The translations under genes were made by a program, and so were the position numbers. A stretch of 64,000 nt of DNA from contig NZ_JAIXUB010000025.1 of the NCBI RefSeq assembly GCF_027484205.1, positions 238,811 to 302,810 of the forward strand. Direction: 5' to 3'. How positions within the stretch are numbered: position 1 is the stretch's first letter; each line of letters starts with the position of its first letter. This DNA comes from Flavobacterium sp. (GTDB lineage: Bacteria; Bacteroidota; Bacteroidia; Flavobacteriales; Flavobacteriaceae). Under the pieces are notes generated by a model. It did no database searches, was not told where the DNA came from, and worked only from the letters and a program-made list of their open reading frames with translations. Of this stretch, positions 42,833 to 52,268 are shown piece after piece.

Positions 42833-44362
42833 ATGCCTTTTCCTATAATTAATTCTATCGCATCTTGGGTTTTGAAGCAGCGCATTCATCAGATTGAGTT
42901 GTTTCTTAAATACCCTAATGAAGTTCAGGATGAGTTACTTATGAATTTGATTCGCAATTGTGAAGAAACAGTTATCGGAAAAAAATACGATTTTGAATCG
43001 ATAAGAAATTACAAAACATTTACAGAAAGAGTTCCTGTTTCTACCTACGAAGAATTAGAGCCAATGATTGAACTCACTCGGAAAGGTGCACAAAACGTTT
43101 TTTGGAACACACCTATAAAATGGTTTGCAAAATCGAGCGGTACGACTAATGCAAAAAGTAAATTTATTCCAGTAAGTAATGAAGCTTTAGAAGATTGTCA
43201 CTACAAAGGCAGTAAAGATTTGTTGTGTATGTATTTGAACAATAACGAAAATTCAGAGATGTTTCTGGGTAAAAGTTTGCGTCTTGGTGGTAGTTCACAG
43301 ATATATGAAAACAACAATACTTCTTTTGGAGATTTATCAGCAATATTGATAGAGAATATGCCAATGTGGGCCGAATTCAGTAGTACGCCAAGCAATAAAG
43401 TTTCATTAATGAGCGAATGGGAATCTAAATTAACTGCCATTATTAACGAAACTAAAAAAGAAAACGTAACTAGTTTTGCTGGTGTTCCATCATGGATGTT
43501 AGTTTTATTGAATCGAATTTTGACAGAAACCAACAATTCTAATTTGATGGAATTGTGGCCAAGTTTGGAAGTATATTTCCATGGTGGCGTTAATTTTGAA
43601 CCTTATCGTGAGCAATATCAAAAGATTATTCCGAATAGTGATTTTAAATTTTATGAAATTTATAATGCTTCCGAAGGATTTTTTGCTATTCAGGATTTGA
43701 ATTATTCGAATGATTTATTGTTGATGTTGGATTATGGTATTTTTTACGAATTCATTCCGATGGATACTTTTGGAACACCTAACCAACGTATTGTTCGTTT
43801 AGCTGATGTTGAACTGTTTAAAAATTATGCTATTGTAATCACAACTAATTCAGGATTATGGCGTTATATGATTGGCGATACGGTAAGATTTACTTCTTTA
43901 AAACCTTACAGAATTAGAGTTTCTGGAAGAACGAAACATCATATTAATGTTTTTGGTGAAGAGTTGATGGTTGAAAATACCGATCAAGCTATTGCCAAAA
44001 CGTGTTCGGAATTACATTGTGAAGTTATCGATTATACCGTTGCTCCTATTTTCATGAAAGGAAAAGAAAAAGGTGCGCACGAATGGATGATTGAATTTAA
44101 AAAACATCCTGAAGATATGGCTCAATTTCAAAAAGTATTGGACGAAACTTTGCAAACGGTTAATTCCGATTATGAAGCCAAACGCTACAATAACATGACA
44201 TTAAACCAATTGAAAATAAATGTTGCTCGTGAAAATTTATTTTATGATTGGTTAAAAGAGCAAGATAAATTAGGTGGACAACACAAAATACCTAGATTGT
44301 CTAACGAACGTGATTATTTGGAACAGTTGATTGGGATGCAGACAGTTGTGAATTCAAAATGA
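42833..44362 (+). CDS. GH3-family acyl-adenylate amido synthetase-like protein
   Basis: This 509-residue protein belongs to the GH3 auxin-responsive family within the ANL adenylating superfamily. Visible are WFAKSSGTTNAKSKFIPVS (ATP P-loop, about 93-111), GVPSWM, YNASEGFFAIQD (about 278-289), LRxxGDTVRF-type GDTVRF, and VFGEELMVEN. In plants GH3 enzymes conjugate amino acids to hormones; bacterial members are common in Bacteroidota, with unknown substrates. Length matches bacterial GH3 (about 500). A small lipoprotein ORF and a barrel receptor follow on the same strand. Confidence 0.93.
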   Translation: MPFPIINSIASWVLKQRIHQIELFLKYPNEVQDELLMNLIRNCEETVIGKKYDFESIRNYKTFTERVPVSTYEELEPMIELTRKGAQNVFWNTPIKWFAKSSGTTNAKSKFIPVSNEALEDCHYKGSKDLLCMYLNNNENSEMFLGKSLRLGGSSQIYENNNTSFGDLSAILIENMPMWAEFSSTPSNKVSLMSEWESKLTAIINETKKENVTSFAGVPSWMLVLLNRILTETNNSNLMELWPSLEVYFHGGVNFEPYREQYQKIIPNSDFKFYEIYNASEGFFAIQDLNYSNDLLLMLDYGIFYEFIPMDTFGTPNQRIVRLADVELFKNYAIVITTNSGLWRYMIGDTVRFTSLKPYRIRVSGRTKHHINVFGEELMVENTDQAIAKTCSELHCEVIDYTVAPIFMKGKEKGAHEWMIEFKKHPEDMAQFQKVLDETLQTVNSDYEAKRYNNMTLNQLKINVARENLFYDWLKEQDKLGGQHKIPRLSNERDYLEQLIGMQTVVNSK

Positions 44363-44373
44363 AAAATTAACCC

Positions 44374-44514
44374 ATGAAAAAAACCGCCATCCTATTTTTT
44401 CTTGTCTTGTCTATAATTTCTTGTGGACCAAAAAGAATGAAATGTTACGGAAAACGTTGTGTAGAAACTTCAGTTAAAAAAGAAGTAACTATTTCGACGA
44501 AAGTTAATTCTTAA
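44374..44514 (+). CDS. 46-residue lipoprotein peptide
   Basis: This short frame starts at an ATG 11 bases after the GH3 stop and encodes a clear lipoprotein signal (MKKTAILFFLVLSIISCG, lipobox Cys at 17) followed by a mature part of only 30 residues with two further Cys (KCYGKRC) and a Lys/Thr tail. The signal quality and spacing support a real gene, probably cotranscribed with GH3. Function unknown. Confidence 0.65.
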   Translation: MKKTAILFFLVLSIISCGPKRMKCYGKRCVETSVKKEVTISTKVNS

Positions 44515-44599
44515 AATTTAAAGTAAATATTTACATTATTGATGTAACATTTTTTGATGATTAAAGTCTTATTAGAAATCATCAATCAAATTAATCAAA

Positions 44600-46789
44600 A
44601 TGAAATCATTACTTCTATCTGCAATGTTTCTTATAACTTCTGTTATGTCAGCTCAAGAAACAAAAACCGAAAACGATACGGTAAAAAAAGTAACTACTAT
44701 TGAAGAAGTTACTGTTAAAATTCAAAAAAAATTCATCAAAGTTGAATCTGATAAAACTACGGTTGCCATCAAAGACAATCCGATGCTTGGAACTGGAAAT
44801 GCTTACGATGCTGTAAAAAAACTTCCTGGAGTAATTGCCTCACCAACTGGCGGTTTATCATTAAATGGAAAAGGTGTAACTATTTATATTGATGGCGCGC
44901 CAAGTACTTTAAGCGGTAACGATTTAGAGAATTATTTATCATCACTTCCTGGAAGTGCTATTGAAAAAGCTGAATTAATTTATAATCCCGGAGCTTCTTT
45001 TGATGCCAATGCAAGTGGTTCTGTTATTAATATTGTTACAAGTTCAAAACGCTTGAAAGGTATAAATGCCTCATTCAACATGAATTACAATTTTAACAAA
45101 TATCAAAAACCAAGTCCTCAAATTCTGTTAAACGGAAAAGAAAAGAATTTGAGTTGGCAAACCATGTTAGGTTACAATTATATTGACAGAGAAAATAAAT
45201 CAAAAAATGGACAAACATTTACCTCTTTCGCTGTTGACAAATATATTGATCAAAACCGATTGACAGTTACAACCAACAGAAATTTATATTTTAGATTAGG
45301 AACTAATTATAGATTAAGTTCAAAATCAAATTTGTTATTTAATTATAATACAAACTTTTCAAACGACAGAGATGTATTTGACGCAAAAACAACTGGTTCA
45401 GATATTTCAGATTATTTGAACACTGGAACGACAAAAACTAAAGGGAATAATCACGAATTAAGTTTACAATATAAAACAAAGTTAGACACAATAGGCAGAA
45501 CACTTGATATTGTGGCTTTTACAAATGTTTTTAATAGAAATCCAAATTCTAAAACAAATGCACTTGAAGGAACTACTCCAAGTTATAATAACTTTTCAAG
45601 TGATTTTGGGTTGTTAAATTATTATTTAAAATATGATTTTACTATTCCTTTTGAAAAGCTCAAATTTTCTTTGAATACAGGTGGAAAATTCAATACAATT
45701 AAGGTAAATAATACTGGGAAATATAATTTAAATTCACCATCAACGGATATTATTGATTTTGATTATACTGAAACCAATTTAGCATTTTATGCAGAAGCAA
45801 GGAAGAAAATCAAAAAACTTAACCTAACAGCAGGCTTACGATATGAGAATTTTAATGTTGATAGAACCGGAATAGTTGACGATGTGAGTACTGACATTAA
45901 TTTCAATAATTCAAATTTATTTCCAAATGTTAGTGCGTTATATGAATTGACAGATAATGTAAATGTTAGTGCATCTTATTCTAGAAAAATTGCTCAACCA
46001 AGTTATAGTGTTTTAGATCCAAATGGTTCGAATTTTGACCAATATAATTCTTCAACTGGAAATTTACTATTGAATCCTTCATTTTTTGATAATTATGAAT
46101 TCAAAATTACAGCAATGGATTTCATCCAATTAGGAACAAATTATACCGTTTCGAAAGACCACAACTTATTTATTTTCAACGCTGAACCAGGTGAATTAGT
46201 TAGTACACAAACTTTTCAGCAGTTTGATAAATTTAAAACAATGAGTATTTATGCCAATTTTCCAATTCCTTTAGATTATTTCCTTAAAGGAAAAGAAGAA
46301 TTCAAAAAAAGAATGGGAAATATTGACAAAATGAACTATGTCTTTTTAAACATCAATTATATTAAAAATTTAACTGAAGGATATGATTTTTCATTCAAAT
46401 CAAATCCTGTTTGGAACTATGCTGCACAAGCGCAAATCATGATGCCTTGGGACGTTAAAAGTACAATGACTTATTTTATTTTACCAGCAAATGGTGTTTG
46501 GGAAATTTATAAAATTACAAAACCAATTCAACAATTTGATATTTCATTGAACAAAGATTTTATGAATAAAAAATTAAAAGTTGGAGTTCATGCTTTCGAT
46601 TTATTTAATCAAAATGAAGTTAATGCTTTAGTTTCATCGACAAACTTGCAAACCAAATTTTATGAAAAAAACGATACAAGAACTTTTAGAATTTCATTGA
46701 CCTATAACTTTGGAAACTTAAAACTTGAAAAAGAAAATACTGACATCCAAACAGAAAAAGTAAAAAGTGGCGGAGGATTAATGAAGTAA
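44600..46789 (+). CDS. TonB-dependent-receptor-like outer membrane beta-barrel protein
   Basis: This 729-residue protein has a Sec signal (about 1-18, VMSAQ), a TonB-box-like stretch (TTIEEVTVK), a plug domain (AYDAVKKLPGVIASPTGG to ASGSVINIVT, about 74-148), and a long barrel with alternating strands ending near NLQTKFYEKNDTRTFRISLTYNFG. It lacks the N-terminal carboxypeptidase-regulatory-like domain that many family members have. It belongs to the outer-membrane beta-barrel group with SusC-unrelated receptors; the substrate is unknown and no SusD partner is present. A terminator follows. Confidence 0.9.
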   Translation: MKSLLLSAMFLITSVMSAQETKTENDTVKKVTTIEEVTVKIQKKFIKVESDKTTVAIKDNPMLGTGNAYDAVKKLPGVIASPTGGLSLNGKGVTIYIDGAPSTLSGNDLENYLSSLPGSAIEKAELIYNPGASFDANASGSVINIVTSSKRLKGINASFNMNYNFNKYQKPSPQILLNGKEKNLSWQTMLGYNYIDRENKSKNGQTFTSFAVDKYIDQNRLTVTTNRNLYFRLGTNYRLSSKSNLLFNYNTNFSNDRDVFDAKTTGSDISDYLNTGTTKTKGNNHELSLQYKTKLDTIGRTLDIVAFTNVFNRNPNSKTNALEGTTPSYNNFSSDFGLLNYYLKYDFTIPFEKLKFSLNTGGKFNTIKVNNTGKYNLNSPSTDIIDFDYTETNLAFYAEARKKIKKLNLTAGLRYENFNVDRTGIVDDVSTDINFNNSNLFPNVSALYELTDNVNVSASYSRKIAQPSYSVLDPNGSNFDQYNSSTGNLLLNPSFFDNYEFKITAMDFIQLGTNYTVSKDHNLFIFNAEPGELVSTQTFQQFDKFKTMSIYANFPIPLDYFLKGKEEFKKRMGNIDKMNYVFLNINYIKNLTEGYDFSFKSNPVWNYAAQAQIMMPWDVKSTMTYFILPANGVWEIYKITKPIQQFDISLNKDFMNKKLKVGVHAFDLFNQNEVNALVSSTNLQTKFYEKNDTRTFRISLTYNFGNLKLEKENTDIQTEKVKSGGGLMK

Positions 46790-46810
46790 TTTAGAGATTA
46801 GTTGTAAAAT

Positions 46811-46845
46811 AAAACCCGATTTTGAAATTTCAGAATCGGGTTTTT
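46811..46845. terminator. Terminator between the receptor gene and clpX
   Basis: AAAACCCGATT pairs with AATCGGGTTTT around a short loop, with T on the right and A on the left, so it can end both the receptor and the convergent clpX transcript. Confidence 0.9.
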
Positions 46846-46854
46846 GATTTATAC

Positions 46855-48087
46855 TTATGAAGCAATTTCTAATCGTTTCAATAAATTTTTATTTAAAGTA
46901 TGCTCAGCATATTCTTTGTCAATTTCTAAAGATTTATCATCTGAGCTTGGAAGTTCATACATCGCATCGGTTAAGATTGCTTCGCACAAAGAACGTAATC
47001 CACGTGCACCTAGCTTATATTCTAATGCCTTTTCAACAATATAGTCTAAAGCTTCATTTGTGATGGTGAATTTTACATCATCCATGGCAAATAACTTTTC
47101 ATATTGTTTTATCAAAGCATTTTTTGGTTCGGTTAAAATAGAACGCAATGTTTCTTTATCTAAAGGATCCATGTGAGTTAACACAGGCAAACGACCAATA
47201 ATTTCAGGAATCAAACCAAAATCTTTAATGTCTTTTGGGATAATATATTGCAACAAATTGTCTTTGTCAATATTATCAACATTTTTAGAAGTTGAATATC
47301 CAACAGCAGTTCTGTTTAAACGTTTAGAAATGATTCTTTCAATTCCGTCAAAAGCTCCACCAGCGATGAACAATATATTTTGAGTGTTTACCTCAACAAA
47401 TTTTTGGTCAGGATGTTTTCTTCCTCCTTTTGGTGGAACATTTACAACCGTTCCTTCTAATAATTTCAACAATGCTTGTTGTACACCTTCACCAGACACA
47501 TCACGAGTTATTGATGGATTATCGCTTTTACGAGCAACTTTATCAATTTCATCAATGAAAACGATTCCTCTTTCTGCTTTAGTAACATCATAATCTGCGG
47601 CTTGAAGTAAACGTGTTAAAATACTTTCTACATCTTCACCAACATAACCTGCTTCAGTTAAAACAGTAGCATCAACAATGGCTAAAGGAACGTCTAACAT
47701 ACGAGCAATCGTTTTTGCAACTAATGTTTTACCTGTTCCTGTTTGTCCTACCATAATGATGTTTGATTTTTCAATTTCAACATCTTCTGCTACTTGTTGC
47801 TGCATTAATCTTTTATAATGATTGTAAACTGCAACTGACATTACCTTTTTTGTTTGCTCTTGACCAATTACATATTCGTCAAGAAACGCTCTAATTTCTT
47901 TTGGCTTACGCAAAACTAAATCGTTAGCCACTTTTGCATTGGAACTGGTTTTTAATTCTTCTAAAATAATTCCATGTGCTTGTTCGATACAACGGTCACA
48001 AATGTGTGCGTCAATTCCGGCAATCAATAAATTGGTTTCCGGTTTTTTTCTTCCGCAGAAGGAACATTCTAATTTTTCTTTTGCCAT
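46855..48087 (-). CDS. clpX: ATP-dependent Clp protease ATP-binding subunit ClpX
   Basis: This 410-residue AAA+ unfoldase feeds substrates to ClpP. An N-terminal zinc-binding domain (CSFCGRKK and CDRC, about 7-35) is followed by Walker A GQTGTGKT, Walker B VFIDEIDK, and the late sensor-2 Arg (ARGLR). I start at [12 protein letters not shown] at 48087, because the longer frame adds a hydrophobic tail that reads through a repeat in the clpP-clpX gap. It is downstream of clpP on the same strand (79 bases). Confidence 0.97.
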   Translation of the reverse strand: MAKEKLECSFCGRKKPETNLLIAGIDAHICDRCIEQAHGIILEELKTSSNAKVANDLVLRKPKEIRAFLDEYVIGQEQTKKVMSVAVYNHYKRLMQQQVAEDVEIEKSNIIMVGQTGTGKTLVAKTIARMLDVPLAIVDATVLTEAGYVGEDVESILTRLLQAADYDVTKAERGIVFIDEIDKVARKSDNPSITRDVSGEGVQQALLKLLEGTVVNVPPKGGRKHPDQKFVEVNTQNILFIAGGAFDGIERIISKRLNRTAVGYSTSKNVDNIDKDNLLQYIIPKDIKDFGLIPEIIGRLPVLTHMDPLDKETLRSILTEPKNALIKQYEKLFAMDDVKFTITNEALDYIVEKALEYKLGARGLRSLCEAILTDAMYELPSSDDKSLEIDKEYAEHTLNKNLLKRLEIAS

Positions 48088-48094
48088 TTTTTTG

Positions 48095-48158
48095 AGTTGG
48101 AAGATGGTAGTTAGAAGTTGGAAGATGAGAAAACTCCCAACATCCAACTACTAACTTC
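48095..48158. repeat. Repeat block between clpP and clpX
   Basis: AGTTGGAAGATG occurs twice in direct orientation (48095-48106, 48116-48127). A reversed version (CATCCAACTACTAACTTC) follows at 48141-48158, so the block can fold on itself. It occupies nearly all of the gap between the two clp genes. Confidence 0.7.
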
Positions 48159-48166
48159 GATCTTTA

Positions 48167-48823
48167 TTATCTTCTTAAAACTTCATCAATCATTCCGTAT
48201 TCTTTTGCTTCGTCAGCAATCATCCAATAATCACGCTCAGAGTCTTTGTGAACTTTTTCGAAAGTTTGTCCTGAATGGTTTGAAATTATTTCATACAATT
48301 CGTTTTTTAATTTCAACATTTCTTTCAAGTTGATTTCCATATCAGTTGCAACACCTTGTGCTCCTCCTGATGGTTGGTGAATCATTACTCTTGAGTGTGG
48401 TAAAGCTGAACGTTTTCCCGCAGCTCCAGCACAAAGCAAAACAGCACCCATTGAAGCTGCCATTCCTGTACAAATTGTTGCTACATCAGGTTTAATGTAT
48501 TGCATAGTATCATAAATTCCTAAACCTGCATAAACACTTCCACCTGGAGAATTGATATAAATTTGAATGTCTTTAGAAGCATCAACTGATTCTAAAAACA
48601 ACAATTGAGCTTGAATAATATTTGCCATATAATCGTCAACACCTGTTCCCATAAAAATAATTCTATCCATCATTAGTCGGGAGAAAACATCTAATTGAGA
48701 GATATTTAATTGGCGTTCTTCAATAATATATGGTGTTAAACTTGCTACCATTTTATCGTAGTACAAGCTATTTACTCCATGATGCTTAGTAGCGAATTTT
48801 TTAAATTCTTTTCCGTAGTTCAT
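48167..48823 (-). CDS. clpP: ATP-dependent Clp protease proteolytic subunit ClpP
   Basis: This 218-residue serine peptidase has the nucleophile S124 in GMAASMGA and H149 in HSRVMIHQPSGG, and a C-terminal Asp region (RDYWMIADEAKEYGMID). Length and motifs are typical of ClpP with a short propeptide. It forms the barrel that degrades proteins unfolded by ClpX, which is encoded next. It lies downstream of tig, the usual tig-clpP-clpX order. Confidence 0.97.
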   Translation of the reverse strand: MNYGKEFKKFATKHHGVNSLYYDKMVASLTPYIIEERQLNISQLDVFSRLMMDRIIFMGTGVDDYMANIIQAQLLFLESVDASKDIQIYINSPGGSVYAGLGIYDTMQYIKPDVATICTGMAASMGAVLLCAGAAGKRSALPHSRVMIHQPSGGAQGVATDMEINLKEMLKLKNELYEIISNHSGQTFEKVHKDSERDYWMIADEAKEYGMIDEVLRR

Positions 48824-48907
48824 TTTATTACTGTTAATATGTTATTTAATGTAAGTTTTAAACCTATTGCAAATGTCGTACCTTTTATTTTAAGTGACAA
48901 ACTGTCT

Positions 48908-48946
48908 GAAAATATAAAAGCGCCAAAATCTAATGACTTTGACGCT
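48908..48946 (-). terminator. Terminator between tig and clpP
   Basis: Read on the minus strand, AGCGTCAAA pairs with TTTGGCGCT with one mismatch, followed by TTTATATTTT. It should limit read-through from tig into clpP. Confidence 0.7.
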
Positions 48947-48972
48947 CAAATATACTAAATTATCTTTTACAA

Positions 48973-50307
48973 TTAGTGGTTTAATTCACCATACATTGCT
49001 TTGATGAACTCTTCGTAGTTAACCTCTTTAGTTTTTGCTTTTACTTTTTCTTTATATAGGTTAAGCATTTTTTCACTCATTACTTGTTCAGAAAGGCGTT
49101 TTACTTCCTCTTGATTACCCATAACTCGCGCCACAATTCCTTGAACATCTTCGTCAGTAGGATTCATTTGACCAAATTGCGCCATCTGTTTTTTGATTAA
49201 ACCTGAAGTAAAATCTTTTAATTCTTCAAAAGTAATTTGAAGATTATTATCTGCCATTACTTTTCCTTCGATTAATTGGTAACGCAAACCATTTTCAGAT
49301 TTTGCATATTCTTCTTCAGCTTGTTCAGCTGATAAAGGATTTTCACCCGCTGTTTGAATCCATTTTTTCAAAAACGCCGCAGGCAAATCAAATTTTGTAT
49401 TAGCAATTAATGATTCTGTAACGTCGTTTAAAAATTTTTGATTGGCTTGTTGTTCAAATTGTTGTTCAGCATCTTCTTTGATTTTAGCTTTCAACTCTTC
49501 TAATGAATTTACAACTCCAGGTCCAAATAATTTATCAAATAATTCTTGATTTAATTCTGCTGGTTCGCTTGCTACAACTTCATCAATTGTAAAAGTAACT
49601 TCAATGTCTAAACCATGAACATCATCATGACCAATAGCAAGAACATCCATTAGTTTATGATCATCATTGAAAAGACCTTTAGTTTTTAGAGTTACAACAT
49701 CACCCACTTTTTTACCTATGAATGCTTTAGCCGTTTTTTTATCAGCAAACAATTCTAAATCAAGTGTCGTTCTGTTATTGATGCCTTTTTCTTCATTTGC
49801 AAAAATACCAGAAACATCATTCCCTTCAGCAACAACATCAGTTGAAACAATTTTACCGTATTGTTTTTGAATTCTAGCCACTTGAGCATTCAACATAGTG
49901 TCGTCTGCAATGATTTTGTATTGAACCACATCATTTTTAGCCGCTAAATCAACAGAAAATGTTGGCGCTAATCCTAATTCGAAATCAAATTTGAAATCTT
50001 CAGCATCCCAGTTGAAACTATCTGTTACAACAGGAAGTGGATTTCCTAAAATATCTAATTTTTCTTCTTGTAAATATCTGTTTAAATTTTCTTGTAAAAC
50101 TTTATTTACCTCTTCCAATAAAACTGCTTTTCCATATTGTTTTTGGATTAAGCTCATTGGCACTGCACCTTTTCTGAAGCCAGGAATTGCAGCGTTTTTA
50201 CGATAATCAGCTAATACTTTTTCTACTTTTGGAGCATAATCAGCTTTAGAAACCTCTACAGTTACTACAGCATTTAATGCATCTACATTATTTCTTGTAA
50301 TATTCAT
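48973..50307 (-). CDS. tig: Trigger factor
   Basis: This 444-residue ribosome-associated chaperone has the N-terminal ribosome-binding domain with the signature GFRKGAVP (about 44-51), a diverged FKBP-like middle domain, and a long helical C-terminal domain. Bacteroidota trigger factors typically lack a well-conserved PPIase active site, as appears here. It precedes clpP and clpX, forming the proteostasis block. Confidence 0.95.
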   Translation of the reverse strand: MNITRNNVDALNAVVTVEVSKADYAPKVEKVLADYRKNAAIPGFRKGAVPMSLIQKQYGKAVLLEEVNKVLQENLNRYLQEEKLDILGNPLPVVTDSFNWDAEDFKFDFELGLAPTFSVDLAAKNDVVQYKIIADDTMLNAQVARIQKQYGKIVSTDVVAEGNDVSGIFANEEKGINNRTTLDLELFADKKTAKAFIGKKVGDVVTLKTKGLFNDDHKLMDVLAIGHDDVHGLDIEVTFTIDEVVASEPAELNQELFDKLFGPGVVNSLEELKAKIKEDAEQQFEQQANQKFLNDVTESLIANTKFDLPAAFLKKWIQTAGENPLSAEQAEEEYAKSENGLRYQLIEGKVMADNNLQITFEELKDFTSGLIKKQMAQFGQMNPTDEDVQGIVARVMGNQEEVKRLSEQVMSEKMLNLYKEKVKAKTKEVNYEEFIKAMYGELNH

Positions 50308-50397
50308 TTCTTCGTGTTTTATACATACTAAAATTGGGTTGCAAAATTATAACATTTCTACAACCCAACCAATTTTATTTTATTGATTTTAAAAGTA

Positions 50398-50742
50398 TTA
50401 TTTCTTGTCCTCTGTAAGTTTATAAACTAATGATTGTGAAAGTGATAAAACAATACTAAAAAGCAAAGCATTCCAAAAACCATTTACATCAAAACCATCT
50501 ACAAAATAATCACATAATAAAATTATTATGGCATTAACTACAAAATAAAAAAGTCCTAAAGTTAGAATTGTCAATGGAAAGGTAAACAATAACAATATAG
50601 GTTTTACAAAAAAATTAAGCAACCCAAGGACAATAGCAACCGTTAGTGCTGTAGTAAATTCATCAACATGAACACCTTTCATGACATATGACAGTATCAT
50701 TACAAGTGAGGATGTTATAAGTATTCTTAAAAGTAAATTCAT
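50398..50742 (-). CDS. Small four-helix membrane protein of the phage-holin-4 (DUF360) type
   Basis: This 114-residue membrane protein has four helices (about 5-22, 30-50, 52-76, 88-106), with GLLNFFVKPILLLFTFPLTILTLGLF and DYFVDGFDVNGFWNALL in the loops. This is the Phage_holin_4_2/YvlD family pattern. Despite the family name it is a chromosomal membrane protein common in many bacteria, and no other phage gene is near. Function unknown. It lies 90 bases upstream of tig on the same strand. Confidence 0.88.
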   Translation of the reverse strand: MNLLLRILITSSLVMILSYVMKGVHVDEFTTALTVAIVLGLLNFFVKPILLLFTFPLTILTLGLFYFVVNAIIILLCDYFVDGFDVNGFWNALLFSIVLSLSQSLVYKLTEDKK

Positions 50743-50843
50743 ATTTTTTTTATTTTTAGAATTATAAAATTACAAAAAACATACCACTATTTGTACATTA
50801 TAAATAATTAATAAAATTAACAAAATCTCTATGAAAAAACATT

Positions 50844-50851
50844 TATATTTG
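50844..50851 (+). promoter_or_regulatory. -7 promoter box for the T9SS propeller gene
   Basis: TATATTTG matches TAnnTTTG, 29 bases before the ATG. Confidence 0.65.
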
Positions 50852-50879
50852 TAAGTATTAATCAAATAAAAAAACACTT

Positions 50880-52217
50880 ATGAAAAAACTATTACTTTTA
50901 TTTATCGTTCTACTATCTTGGACTTCTTTTAGTCAAGTATCATGGACAGAACAATTTACCTCTTACCCAGTAAGTGGTTCATACACAGGAGACATTTCTA
51001 TTGTTGATGCAAATACGATTTGGACTTTAGTTCAACCAACAACAACAACAAATCATCAAACATTTTCTAAAACCACAAATGGCGGAGCTACTTGGACTTC
51101 AGGTTCAATAAATATTGGTAACACCACTATGGCAATAGCAAATATTAGTGCAATTGATGCCAATACGGCATGGGTTGCAGTTTATCCAAATGCAACTTCT
51201 ACTCCTATTACTGCTCAAGGAATTTACAAAACAACAAATGGAGGAACAACATGGACAAAACAGACAACAGCAGCGTTTGGATCAACATCTTTTGTGAATT
51301 TTGTTCATTTTTGGGATGCAAATAATGGTGTTTGTATGGGTGATAAACAAGGTGGATATTGGGAAGTTTACACAACAACTAATGGCGGAACCAATTGGAC
51401 TCGAACAAATGCTTTAGGGTTTAGTGCTTCAACTGGTGATTATGGTTACACTGGTAAATATTATGTTAAAGGAAACACTATTTGGTTTGGAACTGACAAT
51501 GGAGAATTAATGAAATCTGTAAACAAAGGTTTAAATTGGACAAAAATTACCACTCCAATTACTGATTTTGGTGGAGGAACAGACACAAGTTCAGTAGCAG
51601 AATTTGCTTTTGCAAACGATTTAAACGGTTTTATTTTAAAAGAAACTTTTAGCGGAACAACTTATACAGGTTTAGTTTTATATAAAACAACAAATGGAGG
51701 TTCAGTATGGACAACTGTAACTCCTGGAACAGGAATTTTTCACGGATCGATTGATTTTGCTGGAACAGGAATGTTAGTTACTGGCGGTTCAACAACAGGT
51801 AATTTTGGCTCGTCATACAGTTTAGACAATGGCGTAACGTGGACAAATATCGATGCACTTTCTCATACTTGCTTGAAATTTTTTAGCGAAACAGTAGGTT
51901 TTGGTGGTGGCTTTGCAACTGCAACTACTGGTGGTGCTTTTAAATTTAATAATACTTTATCAAACACTAATTTCAACCAAAATAAATTTGTATCCTACCC
52001 AAATCCTGCTAAAGATTTCATCACAGTTTCTAATAATGACAACGTACTTTTAACAGATGTTACCATTACAGATTTAAATGGAAGAACTGTAAAAACATTA
52101 AAAGTTGAAAATTTAAATGAAGTTGAAATTAATATTTCCGATTTAAATTCTGGTGTGTATTTAATGAATATAACTTCAGACGAAGGAAAATCAGTTAAAA
52201 AATTTATTAAAAATTAA
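50880..52217 (+). CDS. Secreted BNR/YCF48-like propeller protein with T9SS type A sorting domain
   Basis: This 445-residue protein has a Sec signal (about 1-19, WTSFSQ), a beta propeller built of repeated TTNGGxTWT words (about 65-70, 118-124, 166-172, 278-283), which are sialidase-type Asp-box/YCF48 blades, and a C-terminal T9SS domain (FVSYPNPAKDFITVS, ITDLNGRTVKTL, SGVYLMNI, KKFIKN). It is expected to be exported by the T9SS. The key Arg and Tyr of true sialidases are not evident, so enzymatic activity is doubtful. A strong terminator follows. Confidence 0.9.
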   Translation: MKKLLLLFIVLLSWTSFSQVSWTEQFTSYPVSGSYTGDISIVDANTIWTLVQPTTTTNHQTFSKTTNGGATWTSGSINIGNTTMAIANISAIDANTAWVAVYPNATSTPITAQGIYKTTNGGTTWTKQTTAAFGSTSFVNFVHFWDANNGVCMGDKQGGYWEVYTTTNGGTNWTRTNALGFSASTGDYGYTGKYYVKGNTIWFGTDNGELMKSVNKGLNWTKITTPITDFGGGTDTSSVAEFAFANDLNGFILKETFSGTTYTGLVLYKTTNGGSVWTTVTPGTGIFHGSIDFAGTGMLVTGGSTTGNFGSSYSLDNGVTWTNIDALSHTCLKFFSETVGFGGGFATATTGGAFKFNNTLSNTNFNQNKFVSYPNPAKDFITVSNNDNVLLTDVTITDLNGRTVKTLKVENLNEVEINISDLNSGVYLMNITSDEGKSVKKFIKN

Positions 52218-52235
52218 TAACTTTTAAGCAAAACA

Positions 52236-52268
52236 AAAAGTCCGTTTCAAGTTTGAAACGGACTTTTT
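52236..52268. terminator. Terminator between the propeller gene and the hydrolase gene
   Basis: AAAAGTCCGTTTCAA pairs perfectly with TTGAAACGGACTTTT around two bases. The A and T flanks make it usable in both directions, and the minus-strand hydrolase gene ends at its right edge. Confidence 0.94.

Noticed and set aside
42833..44362. GH3 gene as a recent transfer from plants
   Set aside because: Bacterial GH3-like proteins are widespread in Bacteroidota and this one matches the bacterial length and codon use.
50398..50742. Phage holin as a sign of a prophage
   Set aside because: The family name is misleading; no capsid, tail, integrase or lysis genes are nearby and the neighbours are tig and clpP.
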